From contig NC_063168.1 in assembly GCF_023159225.1 (NCBI RefSeq), positions 41,405,562 through 41,469,561 of the forward strand: 64,000 nt of DNA, written 5' to 3'. Both the position numbers and the translations under genes were made by a program. The notes beneath the pieces were generated by a model. That model was not told where the DNA came from. It saw nothing but the letters and a program-made list of their open reading frames with translations, and searched no databases. Source of the DNA: Perognathus longimembris pacificus (lineage: Eukaryota > Chordata > Mammalia > Rodentia > Heteromyidae). This document shows, in pieces, positions 11,243 through 22,584 of the stretch (positions are counted from its first letter, which is position 1; every line of letters begins with the position of its first letter).

Positions 11243-12640
11243 AGAGAGACTGTGAGCTAGTGAGAACCTTGTACAAAGTATTTGCAAAAAGAAATTATAA
11301 CTGCTCATATTATGCAATAATTTTGTGTGAAATAACTGGTCCTAGTAGCTTATTTTAAATGACATTATTTTTGGTTCAAATGCTTACATTCATTCTATTT
11401 GGGAAACTTAGGAAGTATTTTGCTCTTAAAATAGTACTGATAGATTCTAGAATATTAAAAAAAGAAATTTATAGGCAAAGAAAAAGACAATGGAAGTATA
11501 AATTAAGCAATACCTTTGTCAAAGGACAAGCTTTACAAGCATCACTTGTTTAAAATGTCATGATGTTGAGCTGCAGAAAGGTACCAAATGTTCATTCATT
11601 TCCTCCCACTAGTGACAAAATCAAAATTTCCTTCAGTGCATGGATTTGAAGTTCTTCTTCATTTGTAAGTATGTGTCATGTCTATCACTCAGGTTTCTCC
11701 AGTCTTAGAAGTAGAAAAACAAATCAAATTGAGCACCATTGTTCAATTAGTTACCTTTTATCTTCAGACACCAGTTGAAGATTGACAGTTCCATTTGGTA
11801 GCTTGTCAATTTCTGAGAATTAAATGCTATCTTTTTGCTTCAAAATGTTCTGAAAATATGAAAAGAAATATGTCTTCACACCTAGTCCTATATTTACTGT
11901 ATTAGACAAAACTGTTGATCAATTATTTCTATTCTAATGTGAACATTAATTGAATATTCTATATCTGATTTTAAAAAAGAGAGAGAAAATCTCCAGAATT
12001 TTGTTGGAATCTGTTAAATTAATGTTAAAATGTTTAACTCTCAATTTATTTTCTATGGTTATACAATCATATTTTTCCTATTTTATTATATGAGTCATTG
12101 AAGATAATTAGGTATGTAGGAATATGTCTGTCTTTTGGTTGATCATTTTTAACCTCTAGAAACTCACTTTTCTGAAACTATAGATTTCTACCAAGCATTA
12201 TGTTAATATAAAATCCAACAAATCTATTTATCTGGGGCATTTTTATTACAAAACTTTCTATTTCTTTATGAACACAGCCACAATCTTTCATCAACACCAC
12301 TTACTTGACTGAGTCCTAGCTAGATAGACTTATGTGAAACACCTGTGCAAATTTGTATTGAAAGTTTCCCTGTAGCACAATAATATAAGAAAAGTAGCTC
12401 AGAAAAAAATAAATAAGGTTTTATGATCAAATAAAATAGGGAAGAAAATATTGCTGCTGTATGCTCCTTTTGGAAATTCACAAAGCCTGATGCTATATTA
12501 CAGACTGAAAAGGTCTGTGATAAAAAACAAAATCCTTATAAACATGTTGATCTCCCAAATTCCAAAATATTTTCCAATACAAGATTTGCTACTATATGCT
12601 TAGGAGGTAATGACTATAACATATAGTGTGGGAAACAATA
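11243..12640. other. Unannotated AT-rich sequence
   Basis: About 1.4 kb with no gene or repeat that I can support. Confidence 0.4.
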
Positions 12641-12830
12641 TTATATATATAATTATATATGTATAGAATGTATTAATATATTACACATTATATGTATTAT
12701 ATAAGGCAAGCTTTGTATACGAGGCAAGCACTTTACCACTAGGCCATATTCCCAGATTGCATGCTAAATATAAAAATATAAATATAGTATATAGTATAAT
12801 ATAAAATATATAGTATATATCTGTAATTAC
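12641..12830. repeat. AT-rich low-complexity tract around an ID fragment
   Basis: TATATA-type runs lie at 12641-12710 and 12770-12825, flanking the ID fragment at 12715-12757. Confidence 0.75.
12715..12757 (-). mobile_element. ID/IDL left-monomer fragment
   Basis: On the minus strand this reads GGGAATATGGCCTAGTGG, then AAGTGCTTGCCTCGTATAC, the 5' half of the IDL left monomer including its A box. The remainder is missing. Confidence 0.7.
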
Positions 12831-12936
12831 TACTAGAATAAGTAATTTAATTAGTATCAAAACCTAATGACTTTTCATATAGTAATCACCTTTGGTAGAG
12901 ATAAAACTCAATAACAAAAAATACATACTGCTTCTT

Positions 12937-13138
12937 TTTTATTTTTTTGCTAGTCCTGGTGCTTGAACTCATGGCCTGATAACTGTCCCTGGTTTCTTTT
13001 TGCTCAAGACTAGCACTCTACCACTTGAGCCGCAGCACCACATATGGCCTTTTCTGTTCATGTGGTGCTGAATAATAGAACCCATGGCTTCATGCATGCT
13101 AGGCAAGCACTCTACCACTGAGCCACAATCCCAGCGAC
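12937..13138 (-). mobile_element. IDL-Geo dimeric SINE
   Basis: The minus-strand order is ID-like left monomer, Geo right monomer, then an A-rich tail at the low coordinate. The duplication ACATACTGCTTCTT lies at 12923-12936 and 13139-13152 without mismatch. The body has decayed CpGs, so it is of intermediate age. Confidence 0.9.
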
Positions 13139-13152
13139 ACATACTGCTTCTT

Positions 13153-13855
13153 AGTACACATGTCCTAACTCCAGGGGGACAGAAAGTAACTACATGCTAT
13201 ATTGTTCCATAGCTAGCACTCTTTCAAAGGCCCTATCCATCCTCCATAACAACTGCTGGTTTTGATGTCTTCAATGCCAAAGTTATAAAACAAATTGTTT
13301 TACCTTTTTGCTATTAAATACCACAGTAAGAAGTAATGTGATTTTAGATACCCTGATACTAAATAATAAACATCACTAGAAGAAACATGGTAGACAAGGA
13401 AAGCTTATGCATAACTGTAATAAGTATCTAGTTCAGGAAGAACAAAACTTCCTGATAGTTGGAGTGAAACTGCCATGAACTATGACCAACTTTCCTTGAT
13501 TCAGGATACTGGGGTCCACTTGGACACTTATGTTGGGGTCTGGAAGATTAGGTACTCTGCAATTGCAGAGTGATCAGACCAACCACGTTGTGAGGAAGTT
13601 TGTTATATTGAGACTTTGCATCATCTCCATTTTATCTTTGAACAAGGATCAGAGAGATTTACGTTTATGTAATGGATCACTCATCTGCCTAATGACCAAA
13701 AATCTCTTTAGCTGACCGTATTTTGGGGGGAATATGAAATGTAGATACCCTAATAATCTGTGCCCATGTTTTCAACTCATCTACTGGTCTTTTACATATT
13801 TTCATCATGACATTTGTGCATGCATATGAATGTACTTTAGTTGTATTTACCCTCT
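13153..13855. other. Unannotated sequence
   Basis: No gene or named repeat is seen between the SINE at 12937 and the L1 3' end at 13856. Confidence 0.4.
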
Positions 13856-14890
13856 TTCTTATTGTTGTTATTTTAAAAGTGATGTATGGGGGCTGGGGAT
13901 ATGGCCTAGTGGCAAGACAGCTTGCCTCGTATATACATGAGGCTCTGGGTTCGATTCCCCAGCACCACATATACAGAAAATGGCCAGAAGTGGCGCTGTG
14001 GCTCAAGTGGCAGAGTGCTAGCCTTGAGCAAAAGGAAGCCAGGGACAGTGCTCAGGCCCTGAGTCCAAGGCCCAGGACTGGCCAAAAAAAAAAAAAAAAA
14101 AAAGTGATGTATGGTGGAGTTACAGTTACATAAGTCAGGTAATAAGCACATTTGTTTTTGGACAATATCACCTTTTCCCTCATTCTCTCCCAGGTTTTCC
14201 CTCCCATTCCCACCCATAAGCTGTATCAGTTGCATAAGCTATATCATTGACTTCGTTTCTAGGGAGTATTACTGCTGTATTTGTTCACCATTTGCCCAAT
14301 CATTTCTGTGCCCCCCTTACCCCAAACAAAAAAACTTCCAAAGAAGACAAAAGGTAAAGAAAACAAAAACAGCAGCAAATAAAAACAAAAACCTCTTGTT
14401 TCCATTTCTTGGAGTTCATTTCCATAAATATTATTTATGTGATACTATGCACATTCCTATTGGACCTCCCACTCCTGGGAGTTTAACCAATAGACCACAA
14501 ATAGGACAACAGTAAAGCTACCAGCACAACCATGTTCATTGCAGCATTGTTTACTATAGTCTAAATAGGGAATCAACCCAGATGTCCTCAGGGGACAAAT
14601 GGATCAAGAGAACATAGTATATATACACAATAGAATTCTAATCCTTCTTCAGAAAGACTGAGATTGCAACATCCATAAGGGAGTAGAAAGACTTAGAAAA
14701 AATTATATTAAGTGAAGTAAGCCAGACCCAAAGAAACATAGGCTGCATGGTTTTCTTCGTTTGTGGCTAACTAGAATGTTCCTATAAATGTACAAGTAAA
14801 CACACTAGATGGTAAAAGACAAAAAAATAAACCAGGATATGAGAAATTATACAGGTCTCTAGACATTCTCACAGTGAGACAAAAGGAAGA
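13856..14890 (-). mobile_element. L1 with 5' inversion (twin-priming structure)
   Basis: 13856-14515, interrupted by a SINE, is a minus-strand L1 3' UTR (GGAGTTACAGTTACATAAGT, then a C/T-rich tract). From about 14516 the orientation flips: 14521-14720 reads as plus-strand ORF2 C-terminal sequence (CATTGCAGCATTGTTTACTA, AATCAACCCAGATGTCC). Sequence 5' of a junction being inverted relative to the 3' end is the hallmark of twin priming. The right boundary is uncertain. No usable ORF remains. Confidence 0.8.
13890..14100 (+). mobile_element. IDL-Geo dimeric SINE nested in L1 3' UTR
   Basis: Complete left and right monomers with a poly-A of about 20 nt. The duplicated target AAAGTGATGTATGG is at 13876-13889 and 14101-14114 and is itself L1 3' UTR sequence, so the SINE is younger than the L1. 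The A box (TGGCCTAGTGG) and B box (GGTTCGATTCC) are intact. Confidence 0.93.
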
Positions 14891-15377
14891 TATTCTTAGG
14901 AGTGGATCACCATCTGTCATATTCTCTTTTATATCAAATCTTTATTTTCAATATTATTGATTTCCTAACAAACCTTTTCCGAAGAAGACAGGCATATCGT
15001 AGCCCTGTACTTCCAGCTGGGGTTGGAATATCAAAGGGAAACATCTGTAAACAAAACTTAGAGATGCCCCTTTTAGTTCAGCAGTTTTAGGGGTCTCATT
15101 AAGAGTTGAAGAATAAAAAGTGACAATGCAACAAGAATATGTGCATTTAGAAACGCAATCAATTTGGCATTTGGGGATGTCATCTGAGAGACTGATTGTA
15201 GATGCAGCATGCAAGACAGCCACTGGATGAGAGGGTACCTTTGAAACAACAGTATTTAGTGCATCAGGCAACACTCAATGGATGTCTGTCTGGTAGCTTG
15301 AAAATTAACTTTCTTAAGAATGACTATTCTCTTTCCACTAAGAGCCAGTTTTTACAATAAATCATGAATGTGATATT
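14891..15377. other. Unannotated sequence
   Basis: No gene is supported. A 106-codon minus-strand frame (14954-15274) has no recognisable domain. Confidence 0.35.
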
Positions 15378-15712
15378 TACTAAGTGTCAGAACTAGGTAC
15401 ATTTAGTTTCTGTAGTCATCACAGAGACCCTGAAGATAAAGTACTATTGTTTATTTATGTTTGTTTGTTTATTTATACTCTGAGAATTAAACCCACAGTA
15501 TCAGGCATATTAGGCAGATGTCCTACCCATCCCACCCTGATCTACATCCTTGGCCCAGTAAGTACTATTATTGCTCCTAGTTTTTAGAGGAAAAGTGTAG
15601 TATAGATAGTTTAAGTATTATATCTAAGGGTGACACATAGAATGTCAACTCAGTCTGGCTCCAGCAACTGGTGTCTTTAACTTCTTCCAGCATTATCCTT
15701 CCTATGCTAAGC
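15378..15712 (-). mobile_element. MIR SINE split by an ID insertion
   Basis: The plus strand reads as the reverse complement of MIR: AGTGTCAGAACTAGGTAC, then GTAGTCATCACAGAGACCC and AGATAAAGTACTATT before the insertion. After it come TAGTTTTTAGAGGAAAAG, CAGTCTGGCTCCAGC and TCTTTAACTTCTTCCAGCAT. The order matches the MIR 3'-to-5' consensus across the interruption. Confidence 0.75.
15449..15559 (-). mobile_element. ID-like SINE monomer inserted in MIR
   Basis: Minus-strand ID-like body with a T-rich tail at the low coordinate (ATTTATGTTTGTTTGTTTAT). The duplication AAGTACTATT is at 15439-15448 and 15560-15569, within the MIR. There is no Geo monomer, so it is a simple monomeric insertion. Confidence 0.75.
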
Positions 15713-16008
15713 CAGGAGCTCTCTCTTGGAAGCAAATATGTTAGTTGAAGAAATATATCTTTGCTTTAAAATCTTTCTGGCTGTTACTGTGACCATCTCT
15801 TTAGGGATACAATTTTAAACTGTATTTCCTTTAGTCATGTTTTTGTTAGCTGGGTCATCAGGTTCAAATGATATTGAATTCTAAATACCTGGGGTTAGCA
15901 TGATCTTACAGAGTCCTTAAAAACCCTATTAACATTAACAGATCAAAGTAGCATTTTTCTATAAATTCACACTAAATATATTTCCTTTTGGCAATTTAAA
16001 TTGTTTGA
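15713..16008. other. Unannotated sequence
   Basis: About 300 bp with nothing recognisable. Confidence 0.35.
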
Positions 16009-16021
16009 CCATTGGATTTAT

Positions 16022-16208
16022 GTTGTTTGTTTTTTTCCAGTCCTGGGCCTTGAACTCAGGACATTTCTTTTGCTCAAGGTAGGCACTCTACCACTTGAGC
16101 CATAGCGCCACTTCTGGCCTTTTCTATATATGTGGTGCTGAGGAATAGAACCCAGGGCTTCATGTCTACGAGGCAAGCACTCTACCAGTAGGCCATATTC
16201 CCAGCGGT
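16022..16208 (-). mobile_element. IDL-Geo dimeric SINE
   Basis: The minus strand carries the ID-like left monomer and the Geo right monomer. The Geo part is shortened (the segment between CTTGAGCAAAAG and the terminal CAGGACTGG is reduced). The duplication CCATTGGATTTAT is at 16009-16021 and 16209-16221, perfect. Confidence 0.9.
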
Positions 16209-16221
16209 CCATTGGATTTAT

Positions 16222-19200
16222 TATTAACAACTATTTTTAAATTTTATTTATTATGTTCTACAATCTTTCCCTATTTCTCTGCCTCTAAATTGAGAACAAA
16301 ATACAACAAAGGTATGCTTCTTTCAAAGAAAGACCTCTGCTTTAAAAAAAACAATTTATGCTATTGCTCTTTATTTAATCTTAATTAAGATGGACAAATT
16401 TCTCACACAAATATTAGGGTATTATACACATAAAGGGAGATAATATGACTGCTCTAATATTTTTTCCTTTGTTTTATAATCCATTCCCCTAGGACTCGCA
16501 TATGCAGGAAAAAAGGAGAATTTCTTTAATTTATTCAGGTTACTTAAAGTCTCCTGCCTCAAAACAGAGTAAAAACATGATTTTTTGATTTTTGAGTACA
16601 TGTTCTGATTCTTCAAAGTGTTTTCAAGAAGTTTAGTTAAAATTTCTTTTTGCTACACAGCTTTCCACATACACTGGCTCATATAATATGTCTCTTTCTT
16701 GCTCTCATTTTACTTTTTAAATTAAATTTATTTGATTAATTTAGCAATGCCCCTTTGGCCATATAACCATGTAATCTGTTCATCTCCTTCTGCTGTACCT
16801 AACCCCTCACTTTCCCTACCCTTAAAGTCATTGAGTTGATTCCAGATATTAGTTTATTCTTTTGGGGGCCAAAGTATTTCCTTTGAAAGTTCATAGTGCA
16901 TTTGAAAGTTTCATAGACAGGGTTTATTATTTATTAAAAATAATTAGGTTTATAAAATAAGAGTATTTGCTTATTAGACAATTATATTTATATGACTAGA
17001 TCTAATAATAGCAGAGCAAGAGATCACTGAGGGAAGAAAAGTCCACGGAACTCAAGATGATCTTTGGGGAATTATTAAAATGGTAGACCATGAGTAACCT
17101 CAAATGAGTAGCTATCCTCAACGGAAAAAGAGTAAGGCTGTAGACTTAATGTTATAACAATATTAATTAATTCACTAATTTCATGAAGTTTTAAGAGTAA
17201 CTTTATAAAATTTCTTAACTAATAAGTTAACTAATTAAGTTTAGGGTTAGAGGCTAGAGCTAGGGTTAGGGTCAGTTTTCAAATTTAAACTAGAAAATGC
17301 TATCAGGAGTTCCATATAGTCTCAATTATCAAAGTCTATAATTTAATTGGAAAGGTAAAATGAGAGCAAGGGACAGATTGTGTGAACTAGTGTGTACTCA
17401 TAGCTAAATGACTCAAGCAGGAAATAATATTGGGATTCAAAGAAATAAATTACAGAAAAAGTTCTCCTTTTAGAAGAGTTTTACATTTTAGAAAAGAAAG
17501 TGAGACTATCACTAATCATTTGATTTTAATAGAAGTCACACACAGGGAGGAAATATCTCAGATTTTGTGGTGTGAATAAGATGATTCATTGAGCAGTTTT
17601 TAGTCAATATCTACTGAAACTATATTTTCTTTGCCTCTGTAATTTTGAGTTGTATGTCAACAAATCAAACTCCAGGAGAACATAGTCATTTTCTAAAATG
17701 GCAGATAGGATGGTTATTTTGCATTTGATTTCATTACTTCTAGGTAATATGCATTCTAAAGAAAGTCTTGCAGCCCTTGCTGACTTACAGAAATTGCAAT
17801 AAAGGGGATTTCTTCAGGGAAGAGTATTCAAGGGAACAAAAAGACAAATAGGAGGGAAAAATAGATCTCTGGATTAGTAAGTGAGAATTTCTCACAGCAG
17901 ACTATTGGGGAGCTAGTCTGAGAGTGAAAGTGAAAAGCTGAGTTAAGGGCCTCCTGAGAAGAGAACTATCTAAAAGCTAGCTTCGGAAATGCAACCTGTG
18001 CATACAATCTTTGACAATAAATGCTTTCCACTCCAAGCCCCTTTGGTTTTTGCCTCTGAAATGCAAAATTGGCTTTGTTCACCTATTCTGTCCATCAGCC
18101 AACTGCTGAAACCACATTTCCCTATGGACATTTTTATATTGAAACTAAGTGAGGGTGTGCTTAGCAGCTGAAAGTATACTCGAAGTATCATATGCTACAT
18201 GCTCTCAGAAGATGCTCTCAAGGAATAGAGAGTTCTTTGCATGTCATTTGGACAGCTGATTGTAGGAGAAATTTTCTAACATGGGCTTGAGTCTATCAAA
18301 TACCATGTCTGAAAACTGATTAGCTTCTGAACTACAGAATTCACAATCATGGGGAAAGTCAGCATTGTGCTCTCTGTTTATCTTTTTGATGCCTTGTGCC
18401 ATGAGGAAGGTAGATGGTTCTTCCTAATCTTTTATTGTAATCATTATTCTCAACCTTTAATTAGCATCATTTATCAGAATCATAGTTGGAAATGGGCACA
18501 GGTTCATGTGTCTATCAGTCTAGTAGTATTGTCTCCTAGGATCAGGATAGCCAACTTAGAATGGCCTTCAGGATGGTGAAGTGGGTTTTGCTCTGTGACC
18601 TGAATATTACCCAAATATCATAATCCACATCCCTTCCCCCCGCCCATAGAAAAATCTGTACTTGTGTAGCAGTAAGGAAAAGGTTTTATTTCATTGTTAG
18701 GTATTAGTATTTTCTAAGTAATCTTAGAAGAACAGATGACTGTGAGTTTCCTGTCTAAGGCTCTAGAAATGGAGTTTAAATCATGCATATAGTTGGTGTT
18801 TATTTCTTCTACCTTGTATCAGTCATTAATGATGTAAGACTGTGTATAATCTCGAATTAAAGCGATTGAAAGCCAAATTATTGATCACCTTGTGCATTGA
18901 ATATGTGCGTATTTAAAAGGGTATTGGTGATTTTGTGACAATGACTAACTGCTACTATTAATTGTTCATTTCTCTCAAAGCCATGCTGTGTGAAAGACTG
19001 TTGCTGAGCATATTTATTCATGTGGAGACAGTTTTATAGAATATCAAACAGTGGGCTAGACCACCAGCTGTTGGGTGCCAGCCAAGTTCACAGAACTCAC
19101 CTGTACATTACTTGTTTTTTTCTGTTTAGATTCACTAATTTCTAACTATGTTATGTGAAATGTATTCCTTCTTCAAAGACATATTTTAGAATTTCTATTT

Positions 19201-19455
19201 ACCAACTATACGTTAATCTTTCCTTTTTCTTTTTTTAAAAACCTATAGTTTTCTAAGCACCAAATATGCTTTATATACATCTTTGTTTCAAAGGTGATGT
19301 GCTGTTAATGATTGGAACCTTCTAATTATAACCAGAAAGACTGTGGCTTCTCTTTAGATCATATAAATCTTTCGCCTTTTACTAAATACAACCAGCAGTT
19401 TAAACTGGCATGATCTCAATGAGGGACATTATACTTTGAACTTGGGGGCTGTTGT
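16222..19455. other. Unannotated, largely repeat-free sequence
   Basis: About 3.2 kb with no supported gene. It is AT-rich. A small telomere-like patch is at 17241-17273. Short overlapping open frames at 17970-18191 on both strands carry no protein features. 18830-18950 is AT-rich and unique, but I cannot argue function. Confidence 0.4.
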
Positions 19456-19672
19456 TGGGCCTCGTAGCTCACATCTGTAATCTGAGCTACTCAGGAGATT
19501 GAGATCTGAGAACCATGGTTTGAAGCCAACCCAGGCAGAAAAGCCTGTGAAACTCTTATTTCCAATTAATCACCAAAAAGCCAGAAGTGGAGCTGTGATT
19601 CAATGGTAGAGTGCCAGCTCTGAGTGACAAAACTAAGGAACAGTTTCCAAGCCCCTCCCACACTCCAAAGAA
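19456..19672 (+). mobile_element. Composite 7SL/B1-headed SINE with Geo tail
   Basis: The head is 7SL/B1-like (GTAGCTCACATCTGTAATC, GAGCTACTCAGGAGATTGAG, GGTTTGAAGCCAACCC). The linker is ATTAATCACCAAAAAG. The tail is the Geo monomer (CCAGAAGTGGAGCTGTGATT, AATGGTAGAGTGCCAG, AAGGAACAGTTTCCAAGCCCC). It clearly shows the same right module as IDL-Geo under a different head. Confidence 0.8.
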
Positions 19673-20315
19673 ACAAGAGACTATTTTAGTTGGTTACTGA
19701 ATAAAGTAGTAAAGTTCCCTTCCTTCCGGTCAAGATTTGAGACATGTTTCTTGATTTTTTTCATTTCTTGATGGACATTATTGTGCTTTGGAGAATTCTA
19801 TCGAGAGGCAAAAAGATTACTTGGGTGACCTCTAGACTTTTTTTCTGCTGAAATAAGAAATCTCTAAGAGAAACTTGATAATTTTCTAATAGCATTAAGT
19901 ACTTCAAAATGTTCTCAAGAATTATTTTAATTTGCACAAATTTGATGTCATTTTGTTGATTTATGCTTGTCTTTATAATACAGCTGATGTGGCATTCATG
20001 GAATTTCATTATGCAGTAAATAGTTATTTTGATGAAGAAAGTGATTAAATTTCATTTCAACAAAATATTAGATTGTATAATAGTATTTTCTCTGTTGGAA
20101 GTTAATATAAACAAAATCCCTCCTAGTGCTGTGAACTGAAAAGTGCATCATGAAAGCATAATGCAAAAGTTAAATGGTAAATGCTAAAAAAAAAAAAAAA
20201 AAAAGAAAAGAAAAGGGGAGAGAGGAAAAAGGAGATTGTTGAACACAGTTATAGTTTGACTTGAGAGTGTTGGTGACCTAGAAAGGTTTATATAGTTTAA
20301 TTTTGAGTACTTCCG
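19673..20315. other. Unannotated sequence with a poly-A tract
   Basis: No gene is seen. An A-rich tract at 20187-20216 is simple sequence. Confidence 0.4.
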
Positions 20316-20317
20316 TT

Positions 20318-20725
20318 TAATTTTTTATTATGATAAAGGTGATGCACAAAGTTGTTATAGTTACATGAGCGAGGAAATGAGTACATTTCTTTTTGAACAA
20401 TGTCATCTTTTCCCTTGCTCTCTTTTTCCCTTTCACCTCCCTCCCCCACCAAGCTGTATAGTCCATTTTGAATAAGGTGTCTAGTGAGTACCACAGCTGC
20501 ATTTGTTCACCCTTTGTTCCTCCATTTCTGTGCTCCATCCTTACCCTGCCCCAAACAGATAAACTTACTTACAAGACAAAATGTACAGAAAACAAACAAC
20601 AAATGAGAAAAGAACAAACAAAAACATAACAAAAAAATAAAAAAAAACCTCATTTCCATTTCTTGGAGCTTTCTTAGATAAATATCATTTTATATGATCA
20701 TATGCACATAGTTATTGAGCTTTTG
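20318..20725 (-). mobile_element. L1 3' UTR fragment, older subfamily
   Basis: GGTGATGCACAAAGTTGTTA, ATAGTTACATGAGCGAGG, TTGAACAATGTCATC, a C/T-rich tract, AAGCTGTATAGTCCATTTTG, GTGAGTACCACAGCTGC and an A-rich tract parallel the copies at 13856, 35805 and 46195. It is the antisense 3' UTR of an L1 lineage distinct from the copies at 21371, 28934, 48373 and 61252. Confidence 0.7.
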
Positions 20726-20999
20726 TGATCTTCCTCTAAGAATGTCTCCCTTCAGTTTATGCCATCAATTAGTCTAACCCTCAATAATATATGATAAACT
20801 ACAGAGTGATAGCAAAGAACATACCCATTCATTCTTTCTCCTCTAGGCCTTTCAAGCAGTATTCTTTTAAAAAGCTTAAGAATTTAGCTAAGAGCTTTAG
20901 TCCTATGTCCTTAGAAGTTATATATGTCCAGCATGGAACATTATGGCAACCATCATTACATTTGAGATGACAATTCCATTTTCTTTTTCAAACAATTAT

Positions 21000-21357
21000 A
21001 ATTTTTAATAATCTTTCAGCAGTAATACAAAGGAGTTGCCTTTAACAAAGCAGTTTATGAATACAATATATCTTGATCAGTGTCACCACTTTCAGCATAC
21101 TCACCCATCCTTCCTCTGCCTATCCCTTCCCTTACTCTTCTTAATTTTGTAGAATATATATTGGATAATTGATTGCATTCTCCCCCTCTTCTCTTCTATT
21201 GTCTAACACTTTACCTTGGTCCCTACCCCACCCCTTTGGAGTATCAGCTTCCAAGATAATTCTATATACATTTTCTGATCCCAGACTTACTTTCCACACA
21301 GACAATCCCTCTTATACCCTTTGCTCCATTAGAAACACAGGAAATAGCCAGAAAATA
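21000..21357 (-). mobile_element. Old L1 3'-end fragment
   Basis: Shares CTTGATCAGTGTCACC and the following C/T-rich organisation with 2885-3120. It is probably a third, older L1 3' UTR lineage. It abuts the target site of the next L1. Confidence 0.5.
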
Positions 21358-21800
21358 GAGAACTTTTATTTCCTGGCTTCATTTTTATTTTTATTTTTTT
21401 CTTATTTATTGTCAAAGTGATGTACAGAGAGGTTACAGTTTCATATGTTAGGCATTGGATACATTTCTTGTACTGTTTGTTACCTTGTCCCTCATTCCCC
21501 CACCCTCCTCCCAATTTCCCTCTCCCCTGATGAGTTGTTCAGTTGGTTTACACCAAAGAGTTTTCCAAGTATTGCTTTTGTAGCCATTTGTCTTTTGATC
21601 CTGTGTCTCTCCATATTTGTATTCCCTTTCACTTTCAATAGAAGCTACGGTTTCACATGGCATGTTGAAAGTAATTACAACAGTGATATAACACTTGTTT
21701 CCATACATGGAGTTCATTTCACTTAGCATTATCTTATGCATTCATGGGGCATACCTATTAGGCTCTTGTGATCCTCTGCTGTGACTAGCCTAAACCTGTG

Positions 21801-22367
21801 TTAATTATTCCCTATGAGGGAGACCATAGAGTCCATGTTTCTTTGGGTCTGGGTCACTTCACTTAGTATAATTTTTTCCAAGGTCTTCAATTTCCTTACA
21901 AATGGGGCAATGCCATTCTTTCTGATAGAGGCATAAAATTCCATTGTATATATGTACCACAATTTCCTGATCCATTTGTCTACTGAGGGACATCTGGGTT
22001 GGTTCCATATTCTAGCAATGACAAATTGTGCTGCAATGACCATTGTTGTGCTGGTGGCTTTAGTGTGTTCTTGTTTGTGGTCTCTTGGATAGATGCCCAA
22101 AAGTGGGGCTGCGGGGTCATAGGGGAGCTCTATGTTCCTTCTGAGGAATCTCCATACTGCTTTCCAGAGTGGCTGGGCCAGTTTACATTCCCACCAACAA
22201 TGAAGTAGGGTTCCCTTTTGGCCACATCCCCTCCAACACTTATTATTGTTAGTTTTCTTGATATAGGACATTCTTACTGGGGTGAGTTGAAATCTCAATG
22301 TTGTTTTGATTTGCATTTCTTTTATGGCCAGTGATGTAGTGGACTTTTTCATATGTCTCTTGGCCAT
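21801..22367 (-). pseudogene. L1 ORF2 C-terminal fragment
   Basis: A 188-codon open stretch corresponds to the C-terminal end of L1 ORF2p. The cysteine-rich segment is present (CWRGCGQKGTLLHCWWECK), followed by PLWKAVWRFL and the PYDPAAPLLGIYP motif. EN and RT are deleted from this copy, so it is a remnant with no expected product. The M at its start lies in the MAKRHMKK stretch and is internal to the normal protein. Confidence 0.85.
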
Positions 22368-22584
22368 TCTCGTTTCCTCATCAGAGAAGTCTCTTTTAAA
22401 GCATTTTAGCCCACTTGTTGAGGGTGCTGTTGGTTCTTTGTGGTTTTGTTTTGGAGGAATGTAATTTTTTTAGTTCTGCATATATTTTAGATATGAAGCC
22501 TTTGTCCGTTGTATGCCCATTTGTTGATCTGTTATTCTGGTTTACTATTTAGGGTTCATTTCTCTGTCTGCATTGAGATCTTGA

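Noticed and set aside
22510..22530. The internal L1 deletion as an inserted spliced transcript
   Set aside because: The ORF1-side edge could fit a GT donor, but the ORF2-side edge has no AG acceptor at the junction, and a 2-3 bp overlap fits a deletion or template switch better.
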